Below are positions 43,074 through 53,102 of a stretch of 64,000 nucleotides of DNA, piece after piece; within the stretch, counting starts at the first letter, position 1; each line of letters begins with the position of its first letter. The notes below the pieces were generated by a model, which saw only the letters and a program-made list of their open reading frames with translations, had not been told where the DNA came from and did not search any database. The stretch is from Rhodococcus sovatensis (GTDB taxonomy: Bacteria; Actinomycetota; Actinomycetes; Mycobacteriales; Mycobacteriaceae), in contig NZ_CP147846.1 of the NCBI RefSeq assembly GCF_037327425.1, positions 1,860,001-1,924,000 on the forward strand, given 5' to 3'. The position numbers and the translations under genes are program-made.

Positions 43074-45926
43074 GTGACCGAGCAGACCTCTCGCCCGTCG
43101 TTTTCCGATCGTCATATCGGTCCCGATCGCCAGGAATTGGCGCGGATACTGGAGACCGTCGGGGTAGCTTCCCTCGAAGAACTGGCTACGCGTGCTGTAC
43201 CCGCGTCCATTCTCGACAACGCCGCCGACGGCATCTCCGATGGGCTCGACGTCCTCCCACAACCGATCGGCGAACACGACGCACTCGCCGAACTGGCCGA
43301 TCTCGCGGCACAGAACACCGTCGCAACGTCGATGATCGGCCTCGGCTACTACGACACCCTGACGCCGCCGGTGCTCACCAGGGGAATTCTCGAGAATCCC
43401 GCGTGGTACACGGCCTACACGCCCTACCAGCCGGAGATCAGCCAGGGCCGCCTCGAAGCGTTGCTGAACTTTCAGACGATGGTGTCCGATCTGACTGCCA
43501 TGGACGTCGCAAACGCTTCGATGCTCGACGAGGCGTCGGCGGCGGCCGAAGCGATGACGCTCCTACGTCGCGCCAACCGCAGTTCTGCTTCGCCTAGGTT
43601 CGTGGTGGACACCGATGTCTTCCCGCAGACACTCGCAGTGCTCGAGACCCGGGCCGAGCCGTTGGGGATCGAGTTGGTCCGACGCGATGTGTCTCAGGGT
43701 CTGCCCGACGGCGACTTCTTCGGCGTTCTGGTTCAATTCCCTGGTGCTTCGGGAATCCTGATGGACCACCGACACCTGATCGAACAAGCGCATGAGCGCG
43801 GGGCGCTCGTCGCCATCGGGGCCGATCTCCTGGCGTTGACGATCGCGACGCCACCGGGTGAGCTCGGCGCCGACGTCTGCTTCGGCACCACCCAGCGGTT
43901 CGGGGTACCCATGGGGTACGGCGGCCCGCACGCCGGCTATCTGGCAGTTCGGTCCGCACATGCACGTCAACTCCCCGGACGGTTGGTAGGAGTATCGGTC
44001 GATGCCGACGGCGACCTTGCCTACCGATTGGCGCTGCAGACCAGAGAGCAGCACATCCGTCGCGAGAAGGCGACCTCCAACATCTGCACGGCACAGGTGC
44101 TCTTGGCGATCGTTGCTGCGATGTATGCGAGCTACCACGGAAGCTCCGGTTTACGTGCAATCGCCCAGCAGGTCAACGGGCATGCTCGATCCCTCGCTCG
44201 TGGTTTGAGGGACGCTGGCGTCGAGCTTGCCGGTGATTCCTTCTTCGACACCGTCACCGCCGTGGTCCCCGGACGTGCAGGTGCTGTGGTCGACGCCGCG
44301 AAAGCAACGGGGATCAATCTACGATTCGTCGACGAGGACAGGGTCGGCGTCGCATGCGACGAAGCCACGACGCCGGCGCACGTCGAGGCAGTGCTGGCCG
44401 CATTCGGGGCTGGGTACTCCGTCGCCGACGGTCATTCCTCGATTCCCGACACGCTTGTCCGCACGTCGGAGTACCTCACCCATCCGGCTTTCACTCGACA
44501 CCGCACGGAAACATCGATGCTGAGGTACCTCAGGGCGCTGTCGGACAAGGATATTGCGCTCGATCGCAGCATGATCCCGCTCGGATCGTGCACGATGAAG
44601 CTCAACGCCACAGCGGAAATGGAATCGATCACCTGGCCTGGTTTCGCACGATTGCACCCGTTCGCTCCCGACAGTGACACCGTCGGTATCCGTTCGCTCA
44701 TCGCCGACGTCGAGAAGTGGCTCGTCGACATCACCGGTTACGACGCGGTCAGCCTGCAGCCCAATGCGGGCAGTCAAGGCGAATACGCCGGACTTCTTGC
44801 AATCCGCAGCTACCACCGTGATCGAGGAGAGTCTCACCGCGAGATCTGCCTGATTCCGTCGAGCGCTCATGGAACCAACGCGGCCTCGGCGGTGATGGCG
44901 GGGATGAAAGTCGTCGTGGTGAGCTGCCGGGCGAACGGAGACGTGGACGTCGACGATCTACGCGCCAAGATCGAGCAGCACAGGACGACCCTCGCCGCGA
45001 TCATGATCACCTACCCGTCCACCCACGGGGTATACGAGCACGAAATCGACGACATCTGCGCTGCGGTCCACGACGCCGGGGGTCAGGTCTACATCGATGG
45101 GGCAAACCTCAATGCCCTCGTAGGTCTGGCGCGCCCGGGTCGTTTCGGCGGCGACGTCAGCCATCTGAACCTGCACAAAACGTTCTGCATCCCGCACGGT
45201 GGTGGTGGACCGGGCGTCGGTCCTGTCGGGGTCCGGTCTCACCTCGCACCCTATTTGCCCGGCCACCCACTGCGACCGGAGCTCGGCGGCGGAGCCCCGG
45301 TCGCGGCTGCGCCGTTCGGCAGCGCGTCGATTCTGTCGATCACATGGGCGTACGTGCGGATGATGGGTGCGGAAGGACTTCGTCGCGCCACGCTGACGGC
45401 GATTGCGTCGGCCAACTACATTGCCCGCAGGCTGGACGAGCACTTTCCTGTCCTGTACACCGGAGACAACGGAATGGTGGCGCACGAGTGCATTCTCGAT
45501 CTCCGCGGATTGACCAAAGCGACCGGCGTTACCGTCGACGACGTGGCAAAACGTCTGGCTGACTACGGATTTCATGCTCCGACCATGAGCTTTCCCGTCG
45601 CGGGAACGCTGATGGTCGAGCCCACCGAGAGCGAAGACCTCGACGAAATCGACGCGTTCTGCGACGCCATGATCGCCATCCGCGCGGAGATCGACCGAGT
45701 GGGGACGGGGGAGTGGCCTGCAACGGACAACCCGCTGCGTGGAGCGCCGCACACAGCTCGGTGCCTCGTCGGTGAGTGGACTCATCCGTACTCGCGGGAA
45801 GAGGCCGTGTACCCGGAGGCTGTGAGCGGCCGCGCCAAGGTGTGGCCTTCGGTCAGGAGAATCGACGGTGCGCACGGAGATCGAAACCTCGTGTGCTCGT
45901 GCCCGCCTATCGAATCGTTCGCCTGA
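43074..45926 (+). CDS. gcvP: Glycine dehydrogenase (decarboxylating), P protein
   Basis: Protein of 950 aa, the single-chain form. Opening FSDRHIGPDRQELARILETV; PLP lysine in SHLNLHKTFCIPHGGGGPG; also MIPLGSCTMKLNATAEMESI. It decarboxylates glycine and passes the aminomethyl group to GcvH. GTG at 43074 with GGAG seven bases upstream, aligned with the family; the frame is open to 42966, but that part overlaps the riboswitch. gcvT is not in the window. Confidence 0.97.
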   Translation: MTEQTSRPSFSDRHIGPDRQELARILETVGVASLEELATRAVPASILDNAADGISDGLDVLPQPIGEHDALAELADLAAQNTVATSMIGLGYYDTLTPPVLTRGILENPAWYTAYTPYQPEISQGRLEALLNFQTMVSDLTAMDVANASMLDEASAAAEAMTLLRRANRSSASPRFVVDTDVFPQTLAVLETRAEPLGIELVRRDVSQGLPDGDFFGVLVQFPGASGILMDHRHLIEQAHERGALVAIGADLLALTIATPPGELGADVCFGTTQRFGVPMGYGGPHAGYLAVRSAHARQLPGRLVGVSVDADGDLAYRLALQTREQHIRREKATSNICTAQVLLAIVAAMYASYHGSSGLRAIAQQVNGHARSLARGLRDAGVELAGDSFFDTVTAVVPGRAGAVVDAAKATGINLRFVDEDRVGVACDEATTPAHVEAVLAAFGAGYSVADGHSSIPDTLVRTSEYLTHPAFTRHRTETSMLRYLRALSDKDIALDRSMIPLGSCTMKLNATAEMESITWPGFARLHPFAPDSDTVGIRSLIADVEKWLVDITGYDAVSLQPNAGSQGEYAGLLAIRSYHRDRGESHREICLIPSSAHGTNAASAVMAGMKVVVVSCRANGDVDVDDLRAKIEQHRTTLAAIMITYPSTHGVYEHEIDDICAAVHDAGGQVYIDGANLNALVGLARPGRFGGDVSHLNLHKTFCIPHGGGGPGVGPVGVRSHLAPYLPGHPLRPELGGGAPVAAAPFGSASILSITWAYVRMMGAEGLRRATLTAIASANYIARRLDEHFPVLYTGDNGMVAHECILDLRGLTKATGVTVDDVAKRLADYGFHAPTMSFPVAGTLMVEPTESEDLDEIDAFCDAMIAIRAEIDRVGTGEWPATDNPLRGAPHTARCLVGEWTHPYSREEAVYPEAVSGRAKVWPSVRRIDGAHGDRNLVCSCPPIESFA

Positions 45927-45950
45927 CGGGCAGGGCGTCCTTCGCCTGAG

Positions 45951-47090
45951 CTAGTTCGAAACGAGTTGCAGCATCGCGATTTCCGGCGGTGCTGCAACTC
46001 GGACCGGCGGTCCCCAGGCACCCGCACCCCCGGTTGTGTAGAGCGTGGTCTCACCTACGGTGTCGAGACCTTCGATGCTGGGCTGTTGCAGAGGGACGAG
46101 ATACCGCAGCGGCCAGATCTGTCCGGCGTGAGTGTGACCCGACATCTGAAAGTCGACACCCAGATCGGATGCTTCGAACGCTTGCAACGGTTGGTGCGCC
46201 AGCAGCATCACGAATCTGTCGGGGTCGTGGCCGTCCAGTGCCGCCGTCAGATTCGGTTCGTAGGGTGCAGGAGCCGTCGCGTCGTTGATTCCCGCGATAT
46301 CGATGGTTGCACCCGAGGTGGTGACGGGCTGGTGTTCGTTCCGCAACACCGTCACGCCGAGAGTCTGAAAGAGGTCGAGCCATTCGCCACCGTCTCCGGC
46401 ATAGAATTCGTGGTTGCCACTGACCGCGAACACTCCGAGGGGCGCGGACAGTTCCGAGAGCGGCGACAGATCGGATCCCACGAGTTCGACGGTGCCGTCG
46501 ATCAGGTCGCCGTCGAGGACGACGATGTCGGGGGACTGGGCATTGACCTCGTCCACCACTTTCTGAACGAAGCCTGCTCCTCGTGCAGGGCCGACGTGCA
46601 GATCGGACACCAACGCGACTCGAGTGCCGTCGAATTCGGTCGGCAGCCGGTCCAGCGCGACGGTGGTTTCGGTGACTTTCGGGTGTGCCGCTTCGAACAG
46701 TCCGTACGCGACTGCTGCAACCGATGCTGTCGCGACCATGGCAGATCCGACTCGGGTCACGCGTAGTCGCACTGCGACCGACTCTCGACGACGCGCCGCC
46801 ATCACTAGCCGGATGCCGAAGGTGACGATGCCTACCACCAGAGTCCCCAGCACCAGATACAGGACCACTGCAAGCCAAGTGAGGCCGATGAACGCGGGCA
46901 GTCGCGACCACGCTGGGTCGAACACTTCACCGGATCCGGTGCCGATGAGCGCCAGGATCCACATCACGACGAGCACGGCATCGGCGACAACGGAGTACGG
47001 GCGGGTCAACCGTGTTGCGCGCACGTATCTGAAATGAAGCAACAGTCCGATGAGAGCGAGCACTGTGCCGAATGCAAGAAGTCGTATCAT
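45951..47090 (-). CDS. Membrane-anchored metallophosphoesterase
   Basis: Protein of 379 aa: four N-terminal membrane helices (about residues 1-130), then a calcineurin-like phosphoesterase with VALVSDLHVGPARGAGF, IVVLDGDLIDG, VSGNHEFYAGDGGEW and MSGHTHAGQIWPL, a complete set of metal-ligand motifs. Similar proteins (YkuE type) act on lipid or cell-wall phosphoesters at the outer face. ATG at 47090, three bases after the VWA gene stop, so cotranscribed with glcB and the VWA gene. Convergent with gcvP. Confidence 0.92.
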   Translation of the reverse strand: MIRLLAFGTVLALIGLLLHFRYVRATRLTRPYSVVADAVLVVMWILALIGTGSGEVFDPAWSRLPAFIGLTWLAVVLYLVLGTLVVGIVTFGIRLVMAARRRESVAVRLRVTRVGSAMVATASVAAVAYGLFEAAHPKVTETTVALDRLPTEFDGTRVALVSDLHVGPARGAGFVQKVVDEVNAQSPDIVVLDGDLIDGTVELVGSDLSPLSELSAPLGVFAVSGNHEFYAGDGGEWLDLFQTLGVTVLRNEHQPVTTSGATIDIAGINDATAPAPYEPNLTAALDGHDPDRFVMLLAHQPLQAFEASDLGVDFQMSGHTHAGQIWPLRYLVPLQQPSIEGLDTVGETTLYTTGGAGAWGPPVRVAAPPEIAMLQLVSN

Positions 47091-47093
47091 ATT

Positions 47094-48821
47094 TCAGTAC
47101 AGCAGCTTTCGGAGAAGGTCGGGAAGCTCGGCGCCATCGGAGGAACCGACGGTGGTGAACGATCCATCGGTGATACCGGACATGGACTGTAACGTCGATT
47201 CGTCGGAATTGGTTCCGATGGACACGACGTCGATCGTGACAGGTCGAGTCGGATCGACCATCTCGGACAGCGTCGACAGAAATCGACTGGACGCAATCGT
47301 CGGGTCGTCGTTCGGTCCGTCCGTCAGCAACAGGACGCTGTTCGGCTTGCCGGGCGAATACGTCTCTCGAGCGTCCAGGAACGCAGCGGTCACCGCTTCG
47401 TACGTCGACGTGGCAGTGGCAGGTCGGACTTCCCCGGCTGCAGAGATCAGTTGCTCGCGGCGAGTGCGCGAGTCCAACGGCTCGTCGACCGGACCGGTCG
47501 AGACAAGGGTTCGGAAGGCTCGGGTGCCGTCGAGATCCTTGCTGAAGACCCACAGTCCCAGTTCGGACGAGTCGATGACCGATCCGAACTGCTGATCGAG
47601 TGCAGCGACCGTGTTCTTCAATCGGGTGTTCGAGCCCTCGGTTGTGTCCATCGAGCCGGATATGTCCAACAGTGCCGTGACGCGACGCGGTGTTGCGGGA
47701 TCGAGAACAGCGTCGACGAGCGCGCGTTGGGCGGTAATACCGACAGCGGGAGCTCCCGAGGGTGGGTCACCGACATCGAAGCCGGAATCGACGAACATCT
47801 GCGCATTCGCGGGTTGGCGTAGAAAGTCGACGAACTGAGCTGCCGCGCGTCGGCTGGTCTCGTCCGTCCATTCCGTGGCGAGGATCGCCGCCGGATGGTC
47901 CGCGATCGGGGTCGATCCACTCGGTGCGTACGCAGTCAGGCCGGACTGAGCCGAGGCGTCGAGCTGCTGCTCGGTCACCGGAACAGCGTGCACATCGGAT
48001 GTGGACGCCGAATCACGGCTCAGCGAACCGAGTGCGCTGTCGGTCGATTCCGTTGTAGTCGACGGTATTCCGCGGTCGGTCGTGGCCAACGCGGACAGTG
48101 CGGTGGCAGTGGAACTGCGTCGGGGAAGCTCGGACGCCGACACCGGCGTCGGACTGTCGTAGGTGGTCGCCGCCACTGCGCCGAGTGCGGCAGCCGACGA
48201 GTCCGACTCGGGTCCGACGGGAAGGCGCATGCGAAGCCCGCCCCAGCCGGGGAGACCGAGAGTGTCCAGACCGTCGGGCGCAGACTGCAGGCGAGGAAGG
48301 TCCGCCCACCCGATACCGGCCGCCTCCAATGCTTCTGCAACCACACCGGGCACAGCAAGGACGATCGACGTGCTCGCAACCGAACGGGGAGTCCCGTCGA
48401 CAGTTCCAGCGGGTAGATCCACGAGCGCATCCGAGGAGCGGGGAATCCAGAGCGCCGGGGCTGGGCCGAGGATCGACTCGTCCCAGCTCGCGACATCGGC
48501 AGCAAATGCACCGGCCACCTGAGTCGACTCGCGTGTGGTGACCTCGAGCGAGATGCAGTGATCTCGCACCACGGGCGCGGTTGCCGTGAAGTCGGCAGCC
48601 ATGCGAGTCACCTGAGAGGAGATGTCGGGGTCGACCGTCACCGGGATGACGGCCGTCCCCTCGACACACGTATCGGCGGCCTCGACGCCCTGGTCCGCGA
48701 TTCGCTCGCGCAGCTGAAACCACCCGAGTACGGCGAGCACCATCACTACGACGATGCCCACCGCAATCACCGGGCCCTTGCTGATGCCTCTGACCCCCCC
48801 TGAGGTCCGATGTTCACCCAC
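47094..48821 (-). CDS. Membrane VWA-domain protein (Rv1836c-like)
   Basis: Protein of 575 aa. One membrane segment near the N-terminus (VIAVGIVVVMVLAVLGWFQL), an extracytoplasmic region resembling a solute-binding protein (about 60-345), then a VWA domain (about 380-575) with an intact MIDAS motif DISGSM and later LLLTDGPNDDP. Corresponds to Rv1836c, next to glcB in M. tuberculosis. Probably binds divalent metal and a partner protein at the envelope. GTG at 48821, 22 bases after glcB. Confidence 0.88.
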   Translation of the reverse strand: MGEHRTSGGVRGISKGPVIAVGIVVVMVLAVLGWFQLRERIADQGVEAADTCVEGTAVIPVTVDPDISSQVTRMAADFTATAPVVRDHCISLEVTTRESTQVAGAFAADVASWDESILGPAPALWIPRSSDALVDLPAGTVDGTPRSVASTSIVLAVPGVVAEALEAAGIGWADLPRLQSAPDGLDTLGLPGWGGLRMRLPVGPESDSSAAALGAVAATTYDSPTPVSASELPRRSSTATALSALATTDRGIPSTTTESTDSALGSLSRDSASTSDVHAVPVTEQQLDASAQSGLTAYAPSGSTPIADHPAAILATEWTDETSRRAAAQFVDFLRQPANAQMFVDSGFDVGDPPSGAPAVGITAQRALVDAVLDPATPRRVTALLDISGSMDTTEGSNTRLKNTVAALDQQFGSVIDSSELGLWVFSKDLDGTRAFRTLVSTGPVDEPLDSRTRREQLISAAGEVRPATATSTYEAVTAAFLDARETYSPGKPNSVLLLTDGPNDDPTIASSRFLSTLSEMVDPTRPVTIDVVSIGTNSDESTLQSMSGITDGSFTTVGSSDGAELPDLLRKLLY

Positions 48822-48843
48822 GAGAGAAGGTTACAAGGCTCAG

Positions 48844-51018
48844 CTAGTTACTAGCTGCCTTGTACTCCCGTCGACGGCGATGCAGGATCGGCTCGGTGTA
48901 GCCGTTCGGCTGGCTGGTGCCCTGGAAGATCAGGTCACTGGCAGCTTGGAACGCGATGTTGGAATCGAAGTCGGGTGCCAGGTTCTTGTACGTCGGATCG
49001 GATGCGTTCTGTCGGTCCACCACGGGAGCCATCCGCTGCAGCGACTCGCGCACCTCGTCCTCGGTCACGATTCCGTGGCGAATCCAGTTCGCCAGGAACT
49101 GGCTCGAAATACGCAGAGTCGCACGGTCCTCCATCAACGCGATGTCGTTGATATCGGGAACCTTCGAGCACCCGACGCCGTGGTCGATCCAGCGGACGAC
49201 GTAGCCCAGGATCGACTGCGAATTGTTGTCGAGTTCTTTGCGCTTCTGCTCATCGGACCAGTCCGTGGACGGGGCGAGGGGGATCTCGAGGATCTCGTCG
49301 ACGGTGGCGCGCTTGGATCGAGCGATTTCCTCCTGGCGGGCGAAGACGTCCACCTTGTGATAGTGCAACGCGTGCAACGTCGCTGCCGTCGGGGACGGCA
49401 CCCATGCGGTGTTCGCCCCAGCCATCGGGTGAGCTATTTTCTGCTCGAGCATGTCGTGCATCAGATCGGGCATGGCCCACATCCCCTTGCCGATCTGCGC
49501 CTTGCCCTCCAGCCCGGCAGCGAGACCGGTGTCGACGTTGAAGTTCTCGTACGCCGAGATCCACTTCTGAGCCTTCATCTCGCCCTTGGGAACAACGGGT
49601 CCCGCCTCCATCGAGGTGTGAATTTCGTCGCCGGTGCGGTCGAGGAAGCCGGTGTTGATGAACACAACCCGCTCCTTTGCGGCCTCGATAGCGGCCTTCA
49701 AGTTGACCGTCGTGCGGCGCTCTTCGTCCATGATGCCGACCTTGAGGGTGTTGACCGGCAGGCCGAGAACCTGCTCGACACGTGCGAACAACTCGGCGGT
49801 GAACGCGACCTCGTCAGGTCCGTGCATCTTCGGTTTGACGATGTACAGCGACCCGGTACGCGAGTTCTTCAACACATTGTCCGCGGCCAGCGAGTGCATC
49901 CCGGCGAGCGAGGTGAACAATGCGTCGAGGATGCCTTCGGGAACTTCGTTGCCGTCGGCGTCGAGAATCGCATCGGAGGTCATCAGGTGCCCGACGTTGC
50001 GGACGAACAGCAGAGACCGACCGTGCAGGGCGATCTCACCGCCGCCGACCGTGGTGTAGGTGCGGTCCTTGTTCAGCGTGCGAGTGAACGTCTTTCCACC
50101 CTTGGCCACCTCCTCGGTGAGGTCGCCTCGCATCAGACCGAGCCAGTTGCGGTAACCGAGGACCTTGTCATCAGCGTCGACGGCCGCGACGGAATCCTCG
50201 AAATCCATGATCGTGGTGACGGCGGACTCGAGCAGGACGTCCTTGACACCTGCGGCGTCGGTCTTCCCGATCGGGTTCTCTGCGTCGATCTGAATCTCGA
50301 AGTGCAGCCCGTTGTGAACCAAGAGAATTGCGGTCGGCGCCTGCTTTGTGCCCTGGTATCCAAGCAACTGCGATGGGTCGGCCAAACCGGTTGCCGACCC
50401 GTCCGCGAGGGTTACCGTCAGCGAGTCGCCGTCGATGACGTACTTCGTGCTGCCGACGTGGCTGCCGACCGACAGGGGTGCGGCTTCGTCGAGGAAGTCG
50501 CGGGCGAACGCGATGACCTTGTCGCCACGGACCTTGTTGTAGCTGCTGCCCTTCTCCGCGCCGTCGTCCTCGGAGATGGCGTCGGTGCCGTACAGGGCGT
50601 CGTAGAGCGATCCCCAACGTGCGTTGGAGGCGTTGATCGCGAAGCGAGCATTGAGAACCGGCACGACGAGCTGCGGGCCCGCCGTGGAAGTGATTTCGGT
50701 GTCGACACCGGAAGTGCTGATCTGGAAGTCGGCCGGCTCCTTCTGGAGGTAGCCGATCTCCTGAAGGAAGGTTTTGTAGGCGGCGCGGTCGTAGTTCGGG
50801 CCCGCGTGCTCGCCGTGCCAAGCATCGACCTTGCCCTGGATTTCGTCCCGCACCGCGAGTAGCGCCTTGTTCTTCGGTGCCAGGTCGGTGATCACCGATT
50901 CGACGCCTGTCCAGAACTGCTCGAGGTCGACACCGGTTCCCGGAAGGGCCTCGTTCTGCACGAAGTCGTACAGCACCTTGGCAACCTGAAGACCACCAAC
51001 TCGTTCGCGTTCGGTCAT
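48844..51018 (-). CDS. glcB: Malate synthase G
   Basis: Protein of 724 aa, normal for isoform G. Motifs: TTIMDFEDSVAAVDADDKV (catalytic-site Asp/Glu), KVGIMDEERRTTVNLKAAI, NTGFLDRTGDEIHTSMEAGP and GANTAWVPSPTAATLHALHY. It condenses glyoxylate with acetyl-CoA to malate in the glyoxylate shunt, needed for growth on acetate and fatty acids, which fits the acyl-CoA genes in the window. ATG at 51018 with GAGGG upstream; ten extra residues would be possible from 51048. Confidence 0.97.
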   Translation of the reverse strand: MTERERVGGLQVAKVLYDFVQNEALPGTGVDLEQFWTGVESVITDLAPKNKALLAVRDEIQGKVDAWHGEHAGPNYDRAAYKTFLQEIGYLQKEPADFQISTSGVDTEITSTAGPQLVVPVLNARFAINASNARWGSLYDALYGTDAISEDDGAEKGSSYNKVRGDKVIAFARDFLDEAAPLSVGSHVGSTKYVIDGDSLTVTLADGSATGLADPSQLLGYQGTKQAPTAILLVHNGLHFEIQIDAENPIGKTDAAGVKDVLLESAVTTIMDFEDSVAAVDADDKVLGYRNWLGLMRGDLTEEVAKGGKTFTRTLNKDRTYTTVGGGEIALHGRSLLFVRNVGHLMTSDAILDADGNEVPEGILDALFTSLAGMHSLAADNVLKNSRTGSLYIVKPKMHGPDEVAFTAELFARVEQVLGLPVNTLKVGIMDEERRTTVNLKAAIEAAKERVVFINTGFLDRTGDEIHTSMEAGPVVPKGEMKAQKWISAYENFNVDTGLAAGLEGKAQIGKGMWAMPDLMHDMLEQKIAHPMAGANTAWVPSPTAATLHALHYHKVDVFARQEEIARSKRATVDEILEIPLAPSTDWSDEQKRKELDNNSQSILGYVVRWIDHGVGCSKVPDINDIALMEDRATLRISSQFLANWIRHGIVTEDEVRESLQRMAPVVDRQNASDPTYKNLAPDFDSNIAFQAASDLIFQGTSQPNGYTEPILHRRRREYKAASN

Positions 51019-51069
51019 GAATCCCTCGCTCTTTCCGGTCACAGGCACCTGTATCAGTGCCCCAAACGA

Positions 51070-51999
51070 CTACTTTGTCGATGTTACTCGGCGGTAGGTC
51101 GGAGACGAGACACCGCCGTTCACGAGTAGATTCTGGCACCGTGCTATCAGTTCCGATCGGAGAGGGGCTGCCCTGGCCGTCAGGTCGGTCTGCGCACGTA
51201 CGTAGTCGGCGCGCCCGGTGGGGGTTTCGATCGCGATCGGTGCGAGTCCGTATGCCGTCAGATCGTAGGGGCTCGCTCGCATGTCGACAGTTCGTGCGAC
51301 GAGCGCCAGCTCGAAGCAGTCCGTCACCAGATCCGATCCGACGAGCGGCGATAGTTTGTAGCTCCACTTATAGAGATCCATGCTCGCGTGCACGCATCCG
51401 GGCTGTTCGCGATCGGTTCTCCCCGAGGGCTCCAGTGAGAGTGCATTGCGCGGGACTGCGGCATCGGTGAAGAACCGGAATGCGTCGTAGTGCGTGCACC
51501 GAAGCTTCATGGAGTCGACTACGTCGTCGGTACCGTCGTGCCCCAATCTCAAGGGCACCGTGCCGTGCCGCAGCGCCGATACGCCTCCCTGGTACACCAT
51601 GGCCCACTCGTGCAGGCCGAAGCAGCCCAGGTTGGGTGGCCGATCGCGTGTCGCAGTCAGCAACCCCAGGGTGAATTCGATCGCCGATCTGCGCTGGTCG
51701 ACCAATGCCTCGCGGACTCGATACCCGCGGACTTGATACTCTTCGGCGGGTACTGGTTCGTACGACGCCAACCCCGCGTAGTCCTCGGCCTGCGCCCCCG
51801 TGAGTACAACTCCATAGCCCGGGTTCCAGCGCTTGAGATGACCTGGTTTGAAGCTGTAGTACGTGAAGAGAAAGTCGAGGACGGGGTGATACGCGCCCCG
51901 CGCTCGTTCCTGAAGGTAGTCGCCGATCAGCAGCTCGACTCGGTTGGCGTGCGCCGCCCGACTCGCTGTCCAGTCTGATTCCGGTAGAACGGTGACCAC
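51070..51999 (-). CDS. Conserved actinobacterial protein (sometimes labelled 3-methyladenine DNA glycosylase)
   Basis: Protein of 309 aa with the conserved phrases HPVLDFLFTYYSFKPGHLKR, GCFGLHEWAMVYQG, LRCTHYDAFRFFTDAAVPRN and DLYKWSYKLSPLVGSDLVTD. Database entries of this group are, as I recall, often named 3-methyladenine DNA glycosylase, but I see no helix-hairpin-helix or other glycosylase motif, so I do not endorse it. Two bases separate its GTG (51999) from the CorC gene upstream, so it ends the guaB1-corC operon. Confidence 0.75.
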   Translation of the reverse strand: MVTVLPESDWTASRAAHANRVELLIGDYLQERARGAYHPVLDFLFTYYSFKPGHLKRWNPGYGVVLTGAQAEDYAGLASYEPVPAEEYQVRGYRVREALVDQRRSAIEFTLGLLTATRDRPPNLGCFGLHEWAMVYQGGVSALRHGTVPLRLGHDGTDDVVDSMKLRCTHYDAFRFFTDAAVPRNALSLEPSGRTDREQPGCVHASMDLYKWSYKLSPLVGSDLVTDCFELALVARTVDMRASPYDLTAYGLAPIAIETPTGRADYVRAQTDLTARAAPLRSELIARCQNLLVNGGVSSPTYRRVTSTK

Positions 52000-52001
52000 G
52001 T

Positions 52002-53102
52002 CTATCGACGCAGCCCGCCCGGCGCGGGCCCAGCGATGCGATGAGTGCCGTCGCGAACTGTTCCGACGAACTCTTCGACGAGATCCTCCAACGCAACGAT
52101 ACCGACGGTGGTTCCGGTGGCATCCTGGACGGCGCCCAGGTGACTTCTCGTGCGTCGCAGGCGAGTCAGAGCATCGTCGAGCATCGTGTCCGCGGAGACC
52201 ACAGGCAATGCTCTCACTTCCGACCGGGGGATGACCGAATCCGGGCCCGCAGAATCGTCGACCATGTATTCGAGCACGTCCTTCAAGTGCAGGTAACCCA
52301 CCAGAGCACCATCGGGTGCCTCGACGGGGTACCTCGAGAATCCAGTGGCGATGACGGCCTCTTCGACCGAACCCAGGGTCGGCCCGGAGGCGCTGTCGAA
52401 CCCCGATAGCCGGACGGTACGAACCTGATCGGACGGGATGAGCACCTCGGCCACAGTGCGACCGGAGGTGTCGAGCGCCTGCGTCAACCGACGGTGTTCC
52501 TCTTCGTCGATAAGGCCCTCCGATCGCGACTCGCCGATCATCTGAGACAGCTCGTCCGCGGAGACCGACGAATCGAGCTCGTCTTTGGGCTCTATTCGCA
52601 GTGCACGCAACACGAGATTCGCGCAGACGTTGTAGAACGAGATCAGTGGCTTGGCGATCTTGATGAACATCAGATGGATCGGAACGAGGATCATTGCGGT
52701 GCGTTCCGGTCCTGCGATCGCGATGTTCTTCGGAACCATCTCGCCGACGAGTATGTGAAGCACAACGACGAGCCCGAGCGCAAGTGCAAAGGAGATCGGG
52801 TGCAGCAGCGCCTCGGGAATTCCGACGAGCTCCATTGGCTTCTCGATCAGATGGGCTACGGCCGGTTCGCCCACTCGGCCCAGCAGAATCGAACAGATCG
52901 TGATGCCGAGTTGGGCTGCCGCGAGCATCAGCGACAGGTTCTGGCCGGCTTCGATCACGAACTTCGCACGCTTTTTGCCTTGCGCGAGCAAGGATTCGAG
53001 TCGGTCACGGCGGGCCGAGATCAGCGAGAATTCCGCCCCGACGAAGAACGCGTTTCCGGCGAGCAGGAAGACCGCGAGCAGAACAGCGAGTAGGTCACCC
53101 AC
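52002..53102 (-). CDS. CorC/HlyC-type CNNM-CBS membrane protein (second of pair)
   Basis: Protein of 366 aa from a GTG at 53102. CNNM membrane domain (VGDLLAVLLAVFLLAGNAFF; MLAAAQLGITICSILLGRVG; ILVGEMVPKNIAIAGPERTA), followed by a CBS pair (VAEVLIPSDQVRTVRL; VGYLHLKDVLEYMVDD). It lacks the C-terminal CorC transporter-associated domain. The family exports or senses magnesium/cobalt. Corresponds to Rv1841c. It overlaps the previous gene by eight bases. Confidence 0.9.
   Translation of the reverse strand: MGDLLAVLLAVFLLAGNAFFVGAEFSLISARRDRLESLLAQGKKRAKFVIEAGQNLSLMLAAAQLGITICSILLGRVGEPAVAHLIEKPMELVGIPEALLHPISFALALGLVVVLHILVGEMVPKNIAIAGPERTAMILVPIHLMFIKIAKPLISFYNVCANLVLRALRIEPKDELDSSVSADELSQMIGESRSEGLIDEEEHRRLTQALDTSGRTVAEVLIPSDQVRTVRLSGFDSASGPTLGSVEEAVIATGFSRYPVEAPDGALVGYLHLKDVLEYMVDDSAGPDSVIPRSEVRALPVVSADTMLDDALTRLRRTRSHLGAVQDATGTTVGIVALEDLVEEFVGTVRDGTHRIAGPAPGGLRR

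Noticed and set aside
51070..51999. 3-methyladenine DNA glycosylase function
   Set aside because: A label I recall for homologues, but no glycosylase motif is visible, so it is not accepted as function.
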